Source of the DNA: an uncultured Lachnospiraceae bacterium
Lineage (GTDB): Bacteria; Bacillota; Clostridia; Lachnospirales; Lachnospiraceae
Reading direction: 5' to 3'
Assembly: GCA_902789735.1 (NCBI GenBank)
Contig: CADAOZ010000012.1
Span: forward strand, 17,171-81,170
DNA: 64,000 nucleotides
The notes beneath the pieces were generated by a model. That model saw only the letters and a list, made by a program, of their open reading frames with translations. It had not been told where the DNA came from and ran no database searches. A program made the translations under genes and the position numbers. Position 1 is the first letter of the stretch. Each line of letters opens with the position of its first letter. Of the stretch, positions 1 to 9,181 are shown piece by piece.

Positions 1-1213
1 CGGATTCCTCATAGCCGAACAGGTAGACATAATTGTTCTTATGCAGGAAGGGGATCCGGCCGCAGATGTTCTTGAAACCGGTCAGGGCTTCATACATCTT
101 GACACCGTAGGACTCCGCGATGTCGGAGGTCAGGGTACTGGTGACAATGGATTTGACCATGGCGCCGTTGGACGGAAGGGTGCCGGCGGTCTTACGGCCT
201 TCCAGAATATAATTGACCAGGATATAGCCGGTCTGGTTGCCGTTCAGGGGGACGTATTCGCCCTTGTCATCGCGAATCTCAATGGCGAAACGGTCGGAAT
301 CGGGGTCCGTTGCCATCAGCAGCTCGGCGCCCACCTGGCGGCCCAGTTCCTCACTCATCTTGAAAGCGGCAGGGCTTTCGGGGTTGGGATAGCCGACCGT
401 GGTGAAGTCGGGATCCGGATCCGCCTGTTCCGGGACGATGTGCCAGTTGGTAAAGCCCCGGTCCTCCAGCATCTGACGGAAAGGAATGGAGCCGGCACCG
501 TTCAGGGGCGTATAAACCAGGGGGATGGACAGATCCAGCTCGTCGCCGCTGTGGATGGCCAGGCTCTCGATCTTGTCCAGATAGGCCCTGTCATATTCCG
601 GTCCCAGTACGACAATCTTGCCTTCCCGGACGCCTTCGTCAAAATTCATCTTTTTGATACCGCTGAAATAGTCCAGTACCTTAATGCAGTCATAGATGCC
701 GTCCGCCACGGTGCTAGAGACCTGGCAGCCGTCCTCCCAGTAGACCTTGTAGCCGTTGTAATCCTTGGGATTATGGGAAGCGGTGATGTTGATGCCGGAA
801 ACGGTGCCCAGGCTCCGGATCAGGTAGGCCAGCTGGGGGGTAGGCCGCAGATCCGGGAAGACATAGGCTTTGATCCCGTTGGCCGCCAGAATGCCCGCGG
901 CCAGCTGGCTGAAAGCCTTGGAGAAATGCCGGCAGTCATGGGCGATGATGACGCCCTTTGCGGCCGCTTCGGGGCCCTGCTTCAGGATATAATCCGCCAG
1001 TCCCTGGGTGGCTCTGCCGACCACGTTGGCATTCATGCAGTTGGTGCCGGCCTTGAGCTTTCCCCGCAGACCGGCGGTGCCGAAGGCCAGCTCCTGGTAA
1101 AAGCGTTCTTCGATCTCGTTCTCGTCGTCATAAATGGCGAGCAGTTTCTTATAGAAAGGGCTCTTCTCATCCATGCGTTTGACCCATCTATGGTAGCGCT
1201 CTTTTGCGTTCAT
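1..1213 (-). CDS. pgcA: Phosphoglucomutase/phosphomannomutase family protein (PgcA-like), C-terminus cut by window edge
   Basis: Alpha-D-phosphohexomutase, expected to interconvert glucose 1- and 6-phosphate (or the mannose forms) in the cytoplasm. The visible 404 codons start MNAKERYHRW and contain FGTAGLRG near the N-terminus, the catalytic-serine loop TASHNP, and the metal loop ATDPDSDRFA. The frame leaves the window at position 1 within FGYEES, the start of the usual sugar-specificity region, so roughly the last third of a typical 570-residue protein is missing. The start is fixed by GGGAGGAG just upstream of the ATG at 1213. It is divergent from the alcohol dehydrogenase gene. The PgcA assignment rests on remembered family likeness; the exact sugar is not proven. 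Confidence 0.9.
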   Translation of the reverse strand, partial: MNAKERYHRWVKRMDEKSPFYKKLLAIYDDENEIEERFYQELAFGTAGLRGKLKAGTNCMNANVVGRATQGLADYILKQGPEAAAKGVIIAHDCRHFSKAFSQLAAGILAANGIKAYVFPDLRPTPQLAYLIRSLGTVSGINITASHNPKDYNGYKVYWEDGCQVSSTVADGIYDCIKVLDYFSGIKKMNFDEGVREGKIVVLGPEYDRAYLDKIESLAIHSGDELDLSIPLVYTPLNGAGSIPFRQMLEDRGFTNWHIVPEQADPDPDFTTVGYPNPESPAAFKMSEELGRQVGAELLMATDPDSDRFAIEIRDDKGEYVPLNGNQTGYILVNYILEGRKTAGTLPSNGAMVKSIVTSTLTSDIAESYGVKMYEALTGFKNICGRIPFLHKNNYVYLFGYEES

Positions 1214-1410
1214 ACGTATTCTCCTCCCATGATTGTTGGATGGCGGCCGCGTGTCCGGACTGCAGTCGGACAGGACCTGTTCCGGATTCCTCCTTTCATT
1301 TTACCATTCTTATCCGCCATCTGCGAGAAAAGTCGTGAAGAATTGCATATATTTTGTGCGGCGGACACATCAAATCTATAAAAAATTAACAAAATTGTAA
1401 CTAAGAAATG

Positions 1411-1439
1411 ATTCTAATTATCTGAATTATGTATATAAT
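1411..1439 (+). promoter_or_regulatory. Candidate promoter of the iron alcohol dehydrogenase gene
   Basis: A perfect TATAAT lies at 1434-1439 in an AT-rich stretch. The -35 hexamer 17 bp upstream (1411-1416, ATTCTA) is poor, so the call rests on the -10 element and its position about 90 bp before the coding start. Confidence 0.35.
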
Positions 1440-1467
1440 AAAGGAAGGGGAACTGGTACTTTTTATA

Positions 1468-1508
1468 GAAAAACCCAAACCAAAAAAACCCAAACCCAAA
1501 ACAAAAAG
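1468..1508. repeat. C-tract repeat (AAACCC-like) in the leader of the alcohol dehydrogenase gene
   Basis: C runs occur at 1474-1476, 1480-1481, 1489-1491 and 1495-1497, separated by A runs. The opposite strand therefore has four G runs spaced closely enough for a two-layer G-quadruplex. The tract sits just before the ribosome binding site at 1514-1520. Read in frame with the gene it would give a Lys-Pro-rich extension, but the strong downstream Shine-Dalgarno argues that this is untranslated leader. Confidence 0.5.
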
Positions 1509-1527
1509 ATTTAAGGGAGGTAACACA

Positions 1528-2673
1528 ATGGCAGTAAATCGTTTTGTATTAAATGGGATTTCTTACCATGGACACGGCGCGATCAATGAGATTCCCGGCA
1601 TCGTCGCTTCCAAGGGCTTCAAAAAGGCTTTCGTAGCGTCTGACCCGGATCTGGTCAAATTCGGCGTCACCGCCAAGGTCACAGACCTGCTCAAGGCCAA
1701 CAGCATTGACTTTGAACTGTATTCCGACATCAAGCCCAATCCCACGATTGAGAACGTCCAGCACGGCGTTGCGGCTTTCAAGGCTTCCGGCGCGGACTTT
1801 ATGATCACCATCGGCGGCGGCTCCTCCATGGACACCGGCAAAGCCATCGGTATCATCATCAACAACCCTGAGTTCGCGGATGTCCGTTCTCTGGAAGGTG
1901 TTGCGCCTACCAAGAAGCGCACCGTATTCACCATCGCGGTTCCCACCACCGGCGGTACCGGCGCTGAGTCCACCATCAACTACGTCATCACCGACGTGGA
2001 GAAGAAGAGGAAATTCGTCTGCGTAGACCCTAACGATATCCCTGATATCGCAGTCGTAGATCCCGATATGATGTCCTCCATGCCCAAGGGCCTGACCGCT
2101 TCCACCGGTATGGATGCCCTGACCCACGCGATCGAAGGCTATACCACAGCCGCTGCCTGGGAGCTGGCGGACTGCCTCAACCTGGAGTCCATCAAGCTGA
2201 TCGGCGCCAACCTCCGCAAGGCGGTTGCCAATGATCCCGACGGACGGGAAGGCATGGCTCTGGCACAGTATGTCACTGCAATGGCTTATTCCAACGTTGG
2301 TCTTGGTATTGCTCACTCCATGGCACACACCCTGGGCGCTGTGTATGACACCCCTCATGGCGTTGCCTGCGCAATGATGCTGCCCATCGTCATGGAATTC
2401 AACGCTCCCTGCACCGGCGAGAAGTTCAAACACATCGCAGAGGCGCTGGGCGTAGATACCACCGGCATGGATCAGGAGACCTATCGTAAAGCTGCCATCG
2501 ACGCTGTTCGTCAGCTGTCCATCGATGTAGGCATTCCGACCAAGCTTGACAAGCTCAAAGAAGAAGATCTGGACTTCCTGTGCGAGTCCGCTGCCGCAGA
2601 CGCCTGCGCGCCCGGCAACCCCAGACCCGCTTCTCTGGAAGAGTTCAGAGAGATGTTCAAGAAGCTGATGTAA
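1528..2673 (+). CDS. fucO: Iron-containing alcohol dehydrogenase, lactaldehyde reductase (FucO) type
   Basis: Group III alcohol dehydrogenase that reduces small aldehydes such as lactaldehyde to the alcohol with NADH; fermentative redox balance is the likely role. The 381-residue length matches the family. The nucleotide-binding GGGSSMDT motif is present. The four Fe ligands fall at Asp196, His200 (TGMDALTH), His263 (AHSMAH) and His277 (TPHG), the same numbering as E. coli FucO. The start is the ATG at 1528 preceded by AAGGGAGGT; an in-frame ATG at 1429 would add 33 residues but lacks support. It stands alone, with its own candidate promoter and a strong terminator. No fucose or rhamnose genes are near, so the physiological aldehyde is open. 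Confidence 0.93.
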   Translation: MAVNRFVLNGISYHGHGAINEIPGIVASKGFKKAFVASDPDLVKFGVTAKVTDLLKANSIDFELYSDIKPNPTIENVQHGVAAFKASGADFMITIGGGSSMDTGKAIGIIINNPEFADVRSLEGVAPTKKRTVFTIAVPTTGGTGAESTINYVITDVEKKRKFVCVDPNDIPDIAVVDPDMMSSMPKGLTASTGMDALTHAIEGYTTAAAWELADCLNLESIKLIGANLRKAVANDPDGREGMALAQYVTAMAYSNVGLGIAHSMAHTLGAVYDTPHGVACAMMLPIVMEFNAPCTGEKFKHIAEALGVDTTGMDQETYRKAAIDAVRQLSIDVGIPTKLDKLKEEDLDFLCESAAADACAPGNPRPASLEEFREMFKKLM

Positions 2674-2843
2674 TAGCTTATGACATCGGAGGACTTTTCG
2701 GCGAAGATTGTTTGAGAATTCATTCAGTTTCTTAATCGGAAAGTATACCGGTAAACATATCAGCGGAGGCTGCTCTTATAATGAAATTGGTCATTTAAGA
2801 CGGTGTCCCGCAGGTAAGGACATTTAAAAGTCAAAAACAGTTG

Positions 2844-2884
2844 CTGCCGCCAGAGCTTTTGCTCTGGCGGCAGTTTCTTTTATA
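2844..2884 (+). terminator. Intrinsic terminator after the alcohol dehydrogenase gene
   Basis: A perfect 13-bp stem (2844-2856 with 2861-2873, CTGCCGCCAGAGC) and a TTTT loop are followed by a T-rich tail. It lies about 170 bp past the stop codon. The lipoprotein gene converges from the other side. Confidence 0.92.
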
Positions 2885-2936
2885 TACTTTCTTTTTTATT
2901 TAGTTGTAACCGGCCAGTATTTTTACATTGTTGTGC

Positions 2937-3734
2937 TTATGGACGCATCACAGCGTCGTTCAGAGTGATGTATTGTCCATCCTCCAGGACCTGCATGACC
3001 GGCTCTGAGATGGTTGTCCGCTGATAAAAGCTGCTCATGTTCCCTCTGGCGTCTGCCGAAACGGAGTAGGAACCGGCCGTGCCTGGACGGCTGCTGCTGA
3101 TCTCATAGACACCAGGTTCCAGATCTTTGCCGACCAGATACATGCCTGAGGGATACGTATCGTCGTCCGCTATATAAGGGGGAGCAGCATCCGCAGGGCA
3201 GGCAGTTCCTTCGAATTGTACATATTCTCCTTCACGGATAGTCAGATAGAGGCGATTGTAGAAGCCTATGTCATCAAGGACAGATGACAGGGAACCGCTG
3301 TCATCGGAGGTGAGCAGGACTTTGCCCGGGAACATGCCGGTATCCTGTTCAATCAGGTAAGTTCCTGCCGGAAGGTCGGTACCGGTCAGATAGGTGCCGG
3401 CCGGCCAGATGTTTGAACTTTCTGGGGGTTCGGAAGGCTTAGAAGTTTTGGAAGACCTTGAAGGCTTAGAAGAACTGCCCAGGGTGCTCTGTTCTTCCGG
3501 ATGTGAAGATGCGTCTGCTGTCATTTCAGTTGATCCACCGGTTGATGGCCCATCTGAGGATTCATCGGATCTTTTCCCTGAAACGGCCGTGGATGGCGCG
3601 GATGGCGTTGATTGGGGACCGCTGTTCTGCGCAGCTCCGCAGCCGGTCAGGACCAGCAGCCCGGAGACTGCCAGGGAAATGGCAATCGGCCTGGGAATTT
3701 CTGGAAAGGCAGACAGTTTTTGGGGTTTGAACAT
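2937..3734 (-). CDS. Secreted lipoprotein with two tandem beta-type repeats, unknown function
   Basis: The 265-residue protein has a lipoprotein signal ending in lipobox LTGC (near residues 29-32), then a low-complexity Ser/Thr/Pro/Lys linker to about residue 108 that probably crosses the cell wall. Two related domains of about 70 residues follow. The first opens WPAGTYLTGTDLPAGTYLI and the second YPSGMYLVGKDLEPGVYEI; each ends in a region like GEYVQFEG or GQYITLND. This pattern is familiar from uncharacterised surface lipoproteins of Bacillota, for which I know no function. The ATG at 3734 follows an AGGAGGT on the minus strand. It shares a strand with the sortase gene but is separated from it by 465 bp, so a shared role is only a guess. 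Confidence 0.8.
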   Translation of the reverse strand: MFKPQKLSAFPEIPRPIAISLAVSGLLVLTGCGAAQNSGPQSTPSAPSTAVSGKRSDESSDGPSTGGSTEMTADASSHPEEQSTLGSSSKPSRSSKTSKPSEPPESSNIWPAGTYLTGTDLPAGTYLIEQDTGMFPGKVLLTSDDSGSLSSVLDDIGFYNRLYLTIREGEYVQFEGTACPADAAPPYIADDDTYPSGMYLVGKDLEPGVYEISSSRPGTAGSYSVSADARGNMSSFYQRTTISEPVMQVLEDGQYITLNDAVMRP

Positions 3735-4199
3735 AACAATACCTCCTGTTCTAAAGAATGGATAATAATGAGAAATGAGAAATTGAAAATAGAAGTGTGA
3801 TATATAGGAAACTCCGATTTTTAGGCGGAGCGAAATGTGGCGAGAGGAATCTTATAGACTGTTTCGTTGCTGTCCACACAGTTGGTAATGCTAAAACGGA
3901 TTTTTTCGGATTATGAATGCAGGTTAATAACAGAAAAGGGATGTGAAAAAGCAAAGAATTGCAAGGAGTACAAAATTCGGCGGATGTGTAGAAAACAGAA
4001 GAGATAAAGAAACTTAAAGAAGAAAAAGAACAAATAATAATGAAGAAACTTTCGAAGATGCAGATACTCAGGGACAGGAAAGAGATTACGGCAGCCGCGG
4101 TTCCATGACCGCGGCTGCGATAAAGATCTGCATGAAATTATTGGTATATTTAAGGGATTGTATAGGGCTGAACCTCTTAAAGAGGAATCTATAGCAGAC
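3735..4199. other. AT-rich spacer with one strong palindrome, no gene seen
   Basis: This 465-bp spacer is much more AT-rich than the flanking genes. Only short, AT-driven open frames are present and none has a ribosome binding site. A perfect 11-bp inverted repeat, GCAGCCGCGGT, lies at 4091-4101 and 4108-4118 with a 6-nt loop. It sits about 80 bp after the sortase stop codon (minus strand) but has no clean U tract, so it may be a weak terminator. Confidence 0.6.
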
Positions 4200-4967
4200 C
4201 TATTTGCTTTCAGGAATCGGAATACCCACGATGATATACCGGGCATCTTCATACTCATAGGAGCAGGTGGACAGGACCATCAGATGTTCTGCCTTACTGT
4301 AGTCATATCTGGACTGAAAGTCTGATTTAGCGATTGCGTAATCTACAAATTCCCGGAAAGATTCCTCATCCTCAAATAAGCCATAGACAGGCGCTACAGC
4401 ATTCTCAATAAAACCGGAGATGACATTGATCCGGTAGTTGCCCTGCGGCGTCAGGTACCAGATATAGGAATGCTCCTCAAAGTAGGTCTGGTCACTGTAT
4501 TTATGCAGGGAAGCGAACATGGATCCGTTCTTCATATGATGACCATAAAGGATCGTAACATAATTACTCAGGTCAGGATTGTTTCTGTAATCCATGAAGA
4601 TACTGCCGGATGAATTGTACTGGCCGTTCAGCATGGTATGCAGATAGGTATCGTTGGTCTCTCCCTTCATGACCGGATAATTGATCACGGTATCCGGGGA
4701 GTAAATCCAGCCGACCACATCCGGGTTTTCCGCCTGCAGGCTGGAGAAGTCTATTTCAATGGGACAGGTATCTGAGCCCTCTTCGAGGTCCGCGACCGGT
4801 TCCTTATTCACGGTATCTTCTTTTTCTTTAACATACTGATCGGCTGCCTGACTGTATTCCGCTGTTCCCGCATGATACTCCAGAAAGATTTTCAGGAGCT
4901 GGTACCCGCTGAACAGGAAGATGGCCGTAAAAATCACAAGCAGGATTTTTGTCAGAATATTCTTCAC
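4200..4967 (-). CDS. srtB: Class B sortase
   Basis: Membrane-anchored transpeptidase that covalently attaches surface proteins to the cell wall. The 255-residue protein has one N-terminal membrane segment (about residues 5-27), an extracellular linker, and the class B signature region NPDVVGWI ... INYPVMKG. Catalytic residues are visible: His143 in LYGHHMKNG, Cys235 in STCSYEYEDAR, and Arg243. The start follows a modest ribosome binding site. No protein with an obvious C-terminal sorting motif lies in the window, so the substrate is elsewhere; in other Bacillota SrtB often handles haem-uptake or pilus proteins, but nothing here shows that. Confidence 0.93.
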   Translation of the reverse strand: MKNILTKILLVIFTAIFLFSGYQLLKIFLEYHAGTAEYSQAADQYVKEKEDTVNKEPVADLEEGSDTCPIEIDFSSLQAENPDVVGWIYSPDTVINYPVMKGETNDTYLHTMLNGQYNSSGSIFMDYRNNPDLSNYVTILYGHHMKNGSMFASLHKYSDQTYFEEHSYIWYLTPQGNYRINVISGFIENAVAPVYGLFEDEESFREFVDYAIAKSDFQSRYDYSKAEHLMVLSTCSYEYEDARYIIVGIPIPESK

Positions 4968-5057
4968 TTCTATACCTCATCATTCCGCGGTGGATTCTGT
5001 CTGCCGCTTCAGGAAGTATAGCATTTCCGGCACTGTAAGAGCAATCCCCGAGAGAAT

Positions 5058-5160
5058 CTGAATTAACTGCCTGAATTAACTGCCGGTTCACGAGCTCAGA
5101 GGTGCCGGACAGGCCTGGCGATCAGGTTCACGAGCTCAGAGGTGCCGGACAGGCTCGGCT
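5058..5160. repeat. Direct repeats in the sortase-carboxypeptidase spacer
   Basis: The 440-bp divergent spacer 4968-5407 holds two kinds of short repeat. A 13-bp unit CTGAATTAACTGC occurs twice back to back at 5058-5083. A 40-bp unit starting GGTTCACGAGCTCAGAGG occurs at 5085 and again at 5125. The GAGCTCAGAG core is shared with the arrays at 43993-44478 and 47550-47585. The rest of the spacer (5161-5407) must hold the promoter for the carboxypeptidase gene, but I cannot place it. Confidence 0.85.
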
Positions 5161-5407
5161 ATAATTAACATACTAAGCATGTCAACCCTGCCCCGTGTGC
5201 GTACAATTTGAATTGGGCGATTATGTCTTGTGGCAGGGGCCGCGTTCCGGGACCTGTTCTTAATTGACAGGAATAGCCCTGTGTGACAAAATATATCTGA
5301 TTTGGGCATGGACGCCTATTTTATAGGATGCCTATGTATAGGATACCTATTTCATATGAAGGGGAAGCCGTACGGTGTGAGGGCCGGACGGCAGAAAGGA
5401 CAATGGT

Positions 5408-6766
5408 ATGAAATTAAGACGCTTCATTGTGGCAGTTCTGATGGTGGTCCTGATGATCACATGCTTACCCGCAGTGAGCATTTACGCGGATGAAAATGAG
5501 TTTAATGTTGACGCCAAGGCGGCGATTCTGATCGATTCCGACAGCGGCAAGGTTCTGTATGAGAAGAATGCGGATGAGCAGTGTTATCCCGCGTCCACGA
5601 CCAAGATCATGACAGCCCTGCTGGCCTTTGAAGCCATCGACAGGGGAGAGCTGTCCATGGATGATGTCATTACGGTCAAGCAGGAAGCCCTGGATTCCAT
5701 CACGGATCCGGAGGCGTCTACGATCTATCTGGCAGCCGGTGAGGAAGTCCCTGTCAAGGACCTGCTTTACAGTATCATGCTGCCTTCCGCCAATGACGCC
5801 GCCAATGTCATGGCCGTTGTTGTAAGCGGCGACGTGGATACTTTCGTGGAGAAGATGAACAGCCGGGCCAAGGAACTGGGCTGCACAGGCACCCATTTTG
5901 CCAATCCCAACGGACTGCATGATGATGACCATTACACGACTGCCAGGGATATGGCCCTGATCGCCATGGAATGCATGAAGCATGAGCAGTTCCGCAAGAT
6001 GGCTGCAACCGGTGAGTACGCTATGCCTGCCACCAATTATTCCCAGCCCAGGGATCTGTATACGACAGACTACATGATCCGTCCGGGCAGCGGTTTTTAC
6101 TATGAGTACGCGAACGGTATTAAGACTGGTTATACTTCCAGTGCCGGCCACTGTCTGATCTCTTCCGCGACCCGCTATTTTAATGAAGAGGGCGCGCCGG
6201 TAGCGACAGATGATGTCAGCGAAGACGAAAACTATAAGGTCCGGAATTATATCGCAGTCGTTATGTTCGCCGATGACGGCGCGGACGGCCAGAATACCGC
6301 CTTTGATAAGAACATGGCCATGCTGGAGCATGCCTTCAATGATTTCATGGACCAGAAGTTGCTGGAGAAGAATTATGTGCTCCGCCAGGTCCCTGTTACT
6401 CTGTCTGAGGATGGCGAGTACTGCCACCTGAAGACCAGCAATGACGTGATCGGCTTTGCCGAGAAGAACGCGGACATGAAAGAGGTGACCTGGGAGGTCG
6501 AGGCGCCGGAGGAACTGGAAGCGCCGGTCGTCAAGGGCGAGAAATACGGCGTTGCTACGGTCTACTATAAAGGCGAAGAGATCGGTACGGTCGATCTGGT
6601 CGCTTCCGAAGACCTGAGCTTCTCCCAGAGCCTTTACATGAAACAGCAGATCAGCAACTTCTTTGCTTCCGTTTACGGCAAAGTGGCGATCGGACTGGTC
6701 GTGGCGCTGATCCTGGCGATCATCGTCCTGATCAATCTGAAGACAAGGAAACCCGGCGGCAGATAA
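5408..6766 (+). CDS. dacF: D-alanyl-D-alanine carboxypeptidase (DacF/PBP5 family)
   Basis: Low-molecular-weight penicillin-binding protein that trims the terminal D-Ala from peptidoglycan stem peptides outside the membrane. The 452-residue protein has a signal peptide ending near ...PAVSIYA, then the three active-site motifs: Ser63-x-x-Lys66 (STTK), Ser127-Ala-Asn129, and Lys239-Thr-Gly241. A C-terminal beta domain follows, and then a true transmembrane helix (VAIGLVVALILAIIV) with a short basic tail, rather than the usual amphipathic anchor. It is followed at 18 bp by the LRR gene and may be co-transcribed with it. The assignment to the family is firm; the choice among dacA, dacB and dacF names is not. 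Confidence 0.93.
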   Translation: MKLRRFIVAVLMVVLMITCLPAVSIYADENEFNVDAKAAILIDSDSGKVLYEKNADEQCYPASTTKIMTALLAFEAIDRGELSMDDVITVKQEALDSITDPEASTIYLAAGEEVPVKDLLYSIMLPSANDAANVMAVVVSGDVDTFVEKMNSRAKELGCTGTHFANPNGLHDDDHYTTARDMALIAMECMKHEQFRKMAATGEYAMPATNYSQPRDLYTTDYMIRPGSGFYYEYANGIKTGYTSSAGHCLISSATRYFNEEGAPVATDDVSEDENYKVRNYIAVVMFADDGADGQNTAFDKNMAMLEHAFNDFMDQKLLEKNYVLRQVPVTLSEDGEYCHLKTSNDVIGFAEKNADMKEVTWEVEAPEELEAPVVKGEKYGVATVYYKGEEIGTVDLVASEDLSFSQSLYMKQQISNFFASVYGKVAIGLVVALILAIIVLINLKTRKPGGR

Positions 6767-6784
6767 GAAAAACAGGGAGCGTCA

Positions 6785-7684
6785 ATGCCCGGAATTTATG
6801 TACAGAAATCAGGCCCCCGCGGGGACTATATGGAGCTTACGGGATGGGAAGGGACGGCCGGAACCGCTGTCATCCCTTCCCATGTGCGGGATCTGCCTGT
6901 CACAAAAATCGCGAGCCATGCCTTTGACGGCAGGACCGACCTCAGGGAGCTCCGCCTGCCGGATTCGGTCGTATCGATCGGAGCTTTCTGCTTCTATAAC
7001 TGCAGGAGCCTGAAGAAGATTCATATGTATGACAGTGTGGAGGACTTCTATGACGGAGCCCTCCGCCAGTGTCTTTCCCTGGAGGAGATCACGATCGAAT
7101 TCCGGGAGAAGGACCATTATTCCATTGTGAAAGAGATACTTGCGGATAATGACCGGATGCTGACGTTTCATCTGGTCCTGCCGGACGGGATCCAGCTGCG
7201 GCTGACCTTTCCGGCTTATTTTGATGGTTTCAAGGAAGATACCATGGCCAGGGCCATCCACCATTCCATCAACGGCAGCGGCTTTTCCTACCGGGAATGT
7301 GTCATGCGAAAGAGCATCTCTCTCAAGGAATATGACAGGCTGTTCGCCAGGGTCATCTATGACAGCTACGAGGCTTCGGTCCGGATCGCCCTGGATCGGC
7401 TGATGTATCCGGTGGAGCTGGCGCCTGTCTATGCCGGCAACTACGAACGGTATCTGGTGGAGACCGCCGACCAGGTCCTGCCTTATCTGATCGGGCGCGG
7501 GGACATGGAACGGCTGCTCTATCTGACAGAGCATAAGATGATCCCCAGGCCGGTCCTGGAGGACGCCATCCGCCTGGCTTCGGAAAAGGACCAGGCGGAG
7601 ACCTGCGCGGTATTGATGGAATATCAGAGAAAGCACTTTGCGGCCCACGCGGGCACGATCCGTTTTTCTCTGGATGATCTGTAA
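6785..7684 (+). CDS. Leucine-rich repeat (BspA/LRR_5-type) cytoplasmic protein of unknown function
   Basis: The 299-residue protein has no signal peptide. Residues about 20-100 carry two to three BspA-type LRR_5 repeats with the pattern IPSHVRDLPVTKIASHAFDG ... LRELRLPDSVVSIGAFCFYNC. The C-terminal half is helical, with a region (EDAIRLASEKDQAETCAVLMEY) that resembles an ankyrin-type helix pair. The ATG at 6785 follows GGGAG. It is the first of three neighbouring genes with the VWA protein and the MoxR ATPase, and may be their partner or substrate; that is inference from position. I do not know a function for this architecture. Confidence 0.8.
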   Translation: MPGIYVQKSGPRGDYMELTGWEGTAGTAVIPSHVRDLPVTKIASHAFDGRTDLRELRLPDSVVSIGAFCFYNCRSLKKIHMYDSVEDFYDGALRQCLSLEEITIEFREKDHYSIVKEILADNDRMLTFHLVLPDGIQLRLTFPAYFDGFKEDTMARAIHHSINGSGFSYRECVMRKSISLKEYDRLFARVIYDSYEASVRIALDRLMYPVELAPVYAGNYERYLVETADQVLPYLIGRGDMERLLYLTEHKMIPRPVLEDAIRLASEKDQAETCAVLMEYQRKHFAAHAGTIRFSLDDL

Positions 7685-7777
7685 AAGAGAAATGGAATGA
7701 TCAGGAACGGAAGGCCGGATACGAAAGACCAGTAACCAAAAACAGAACCAAAGAACAGAAACCGGAGAACGTAACCT

Positions 7778-9181
7778 ATGGCATCTACCAGAGAAAAGCT
7801 GGAGGAAGCGGGCAAAAAGATCCTCAACAACAGCCGGACGGAGCTGTATCTGTCCATGCGCTTTATGGGAATCGCTCTGAACAGTCTGGATTACAAGCTG
7901 GATCTGACCACGACCACCGTGGGGACAGACGCTGATTTTATCCGCTTCAACCCGGCTTATCTGCTGAAAATGTATATTGAAGAGCCCAGGCTTCTCAACC
8001 GCTGCTATGTGCATATGATCCTGCACTGCCTGTTCCGGCATATGTTTACGGCGCAGGAAAAGGAGGATCCGGAGCTGTGGGACCTCTGCTGTGATATCGC
8101 GGCGGAATCGGTCCTGGATACCATGGAGTATCCGCCGATTGAAAGAACGGTCTCGGATTTCCGCTCCGGCATCTATCAGGATCTGCAGCAGAAGGTCAAA
8201 GTCCTGACGGCAGAACGGCTCTATCATTATTTTCAGTCCGAGGAGCAGGATTTCAACTGGCTGGACCGGCTGAAATGGGAATTCAAGAATGATGACCACA
8301 GCTTCTGGCAGCGGATGGAGGATCAGGAGAGCAAAGACCGGAAACCGCCCCAGACGCCTCCGGATGAAGACCGGAAGCCTCCGGAGGATCAGCAGGAGCG
8401 GAAGAACAGCGGGCAGGATCCCCGGCATCTGCGCAGGGTCCGTCCCAGAGAAGATGAATGGCAGAAGAACGCCGACAGGATCAGGGCAGAACTGGATGTA
8501 ATGGGCAAGGAGGCCTCCGATGAAAAAGGCTCCCTGGAGCGGATCCTGGACTTTACCGCCGGCAGCCGGACGGATTACAGGGAGTTCCTGCAGAAGTTCG
8601 CCATCGTACGGGAGGAGACGGCCATAGACCTGGATTCCTTTGATTACGGTTTCTACAACTATGGCATGGAAGTCTACGGCAACATGCCCCTGATTGAGGA
8701 GAATGAGTATCGGGAGGCCAGAAAGGTCGAAGATCTGGTCATTGCCATCGATACCTCCGCTTCCTGTCAGGAGGTTCTGGTGCAGAAATTCCTGCGGGAG
8801 ACCGCCACGCTTCTGCACAGCCAGGAGAACTTTTTCCATAAGGTCAATATCCATATCATTGAGTGTGATGACCAGGTCCAGAATGATGTCCTGATCACCG
8901 GCATGGACGATATGGAAAAATATACAGAGGGCTTTTCCGTGAAAGGCGGCTATGGGACAGATTTCCGTCCCGTCTTCCGATATGTGGAGCAGCTGCAGAA
9001 AAGCGGGGAGCTGGCAGGCCTGAAGGGCCTGATGTACTTTACAGACGGATACGGCGTCTATCCGACCCGGCCGACCCCCTATGACACCGCTTTTGTCTTC
9101 TGGACAGATGAAGACCACAGCGATAAGGACGTGCCCTCCTGGGCCCTGAAGCTGTATCTGCGGGAAGAAGATCTGATATAA
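7778..9181 (+). CDS. VWA-domain protein with DUF2201-type metallopeptidase-like N-terminus
   Basis: Cytoplasmic protein of 467 residues. The N-terminal half carries a peptidase-like core around HMILHCLFRHMF, a degenerate form of the helix that holds zinc in HExxH proteases (the Glu is replaced), so catalysis is doubtful. A charged linker of about residues 180-245 follows (Pro/Glu/Arg-rich). The C-terminal von Willebrand A domain has the MIDAS motif Asp325-Thr-Ser-Ala-Ser329 and a later Thr and Asp. Such proteins are typically encoded next to a MoxR AAA+ ATPase, as here, and are thought to act as metal-dependent adaptors in protein-complex assembly. Its last codons and stop are the first unit of the tandem array that follows. 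Confidence 0.85.
   Translation: MASTREKLEEAGKKILNNSRTELYLSMRFMGIALNSLDYKLDLTTTTVGTDADFIRFNPAYLLKMYIEEPRLLNRCYVHMILHCLFRHMFTAQEKEDPELWDLCCDIAAESVLDTMEYPPIERTVSDFRSGIYQDLQQKVKVLTAERLYHYFQSEEQDFNWLDRLKWEFKNDDHSFWQRMEDQESKDRKPPQTPPDEDRKPPEDQQERKNSGQDPRHLRRVRPREDEWQKNADRIRAELDVMGKEASDEKGSLERILDFTAGSRTDYREFLQKFAIVREETAIDLDSFDYGFYNYGMEVYGNMPLIEENEYREARKVEDLVIAIDTSASCQEVLVQKFLRETATLLHSQENFFHKVNIHIIECDDQVQNDVLITGMDDMEKYTEGFSVKGGYGTDFRPVFRYVEQLQKSGELAGLKGLMYFTDGYGVYPTRPTPYDTAFVFWTDEDHSDKDVPSWALKLYLREEDLI

Noticed and set aside
41..1381. 446-codon open frame on the plus strand
   Set aside because: It is antisense to the phosphoglucomutase gene, which has all family motifs. The translation is unlike any protein and rich in the residues typical of reverse frames of GC-rich genes.
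1429..1527. N-terminal extension of the alcohol dehydrogenase
   Set aside because: The extension is Lys/Pro low complexity, while the ATG at 1528 has a strong Shine-Dalgarno and gives FucO-matching numbering.
3751..4258. Small minus-strand frames in the lipoprotein-sortase spacer
   Set aside because: AT-rich, Phe/Leu/Ser-dominated translations without ribosome binding sites; one overlaps the end of srtB.
6809..9118. 769-codon minus-strand open frame
   Set aside because: Shadow of the LRR and VWA genes; it crosses two real genes and their spacer and has no motif.
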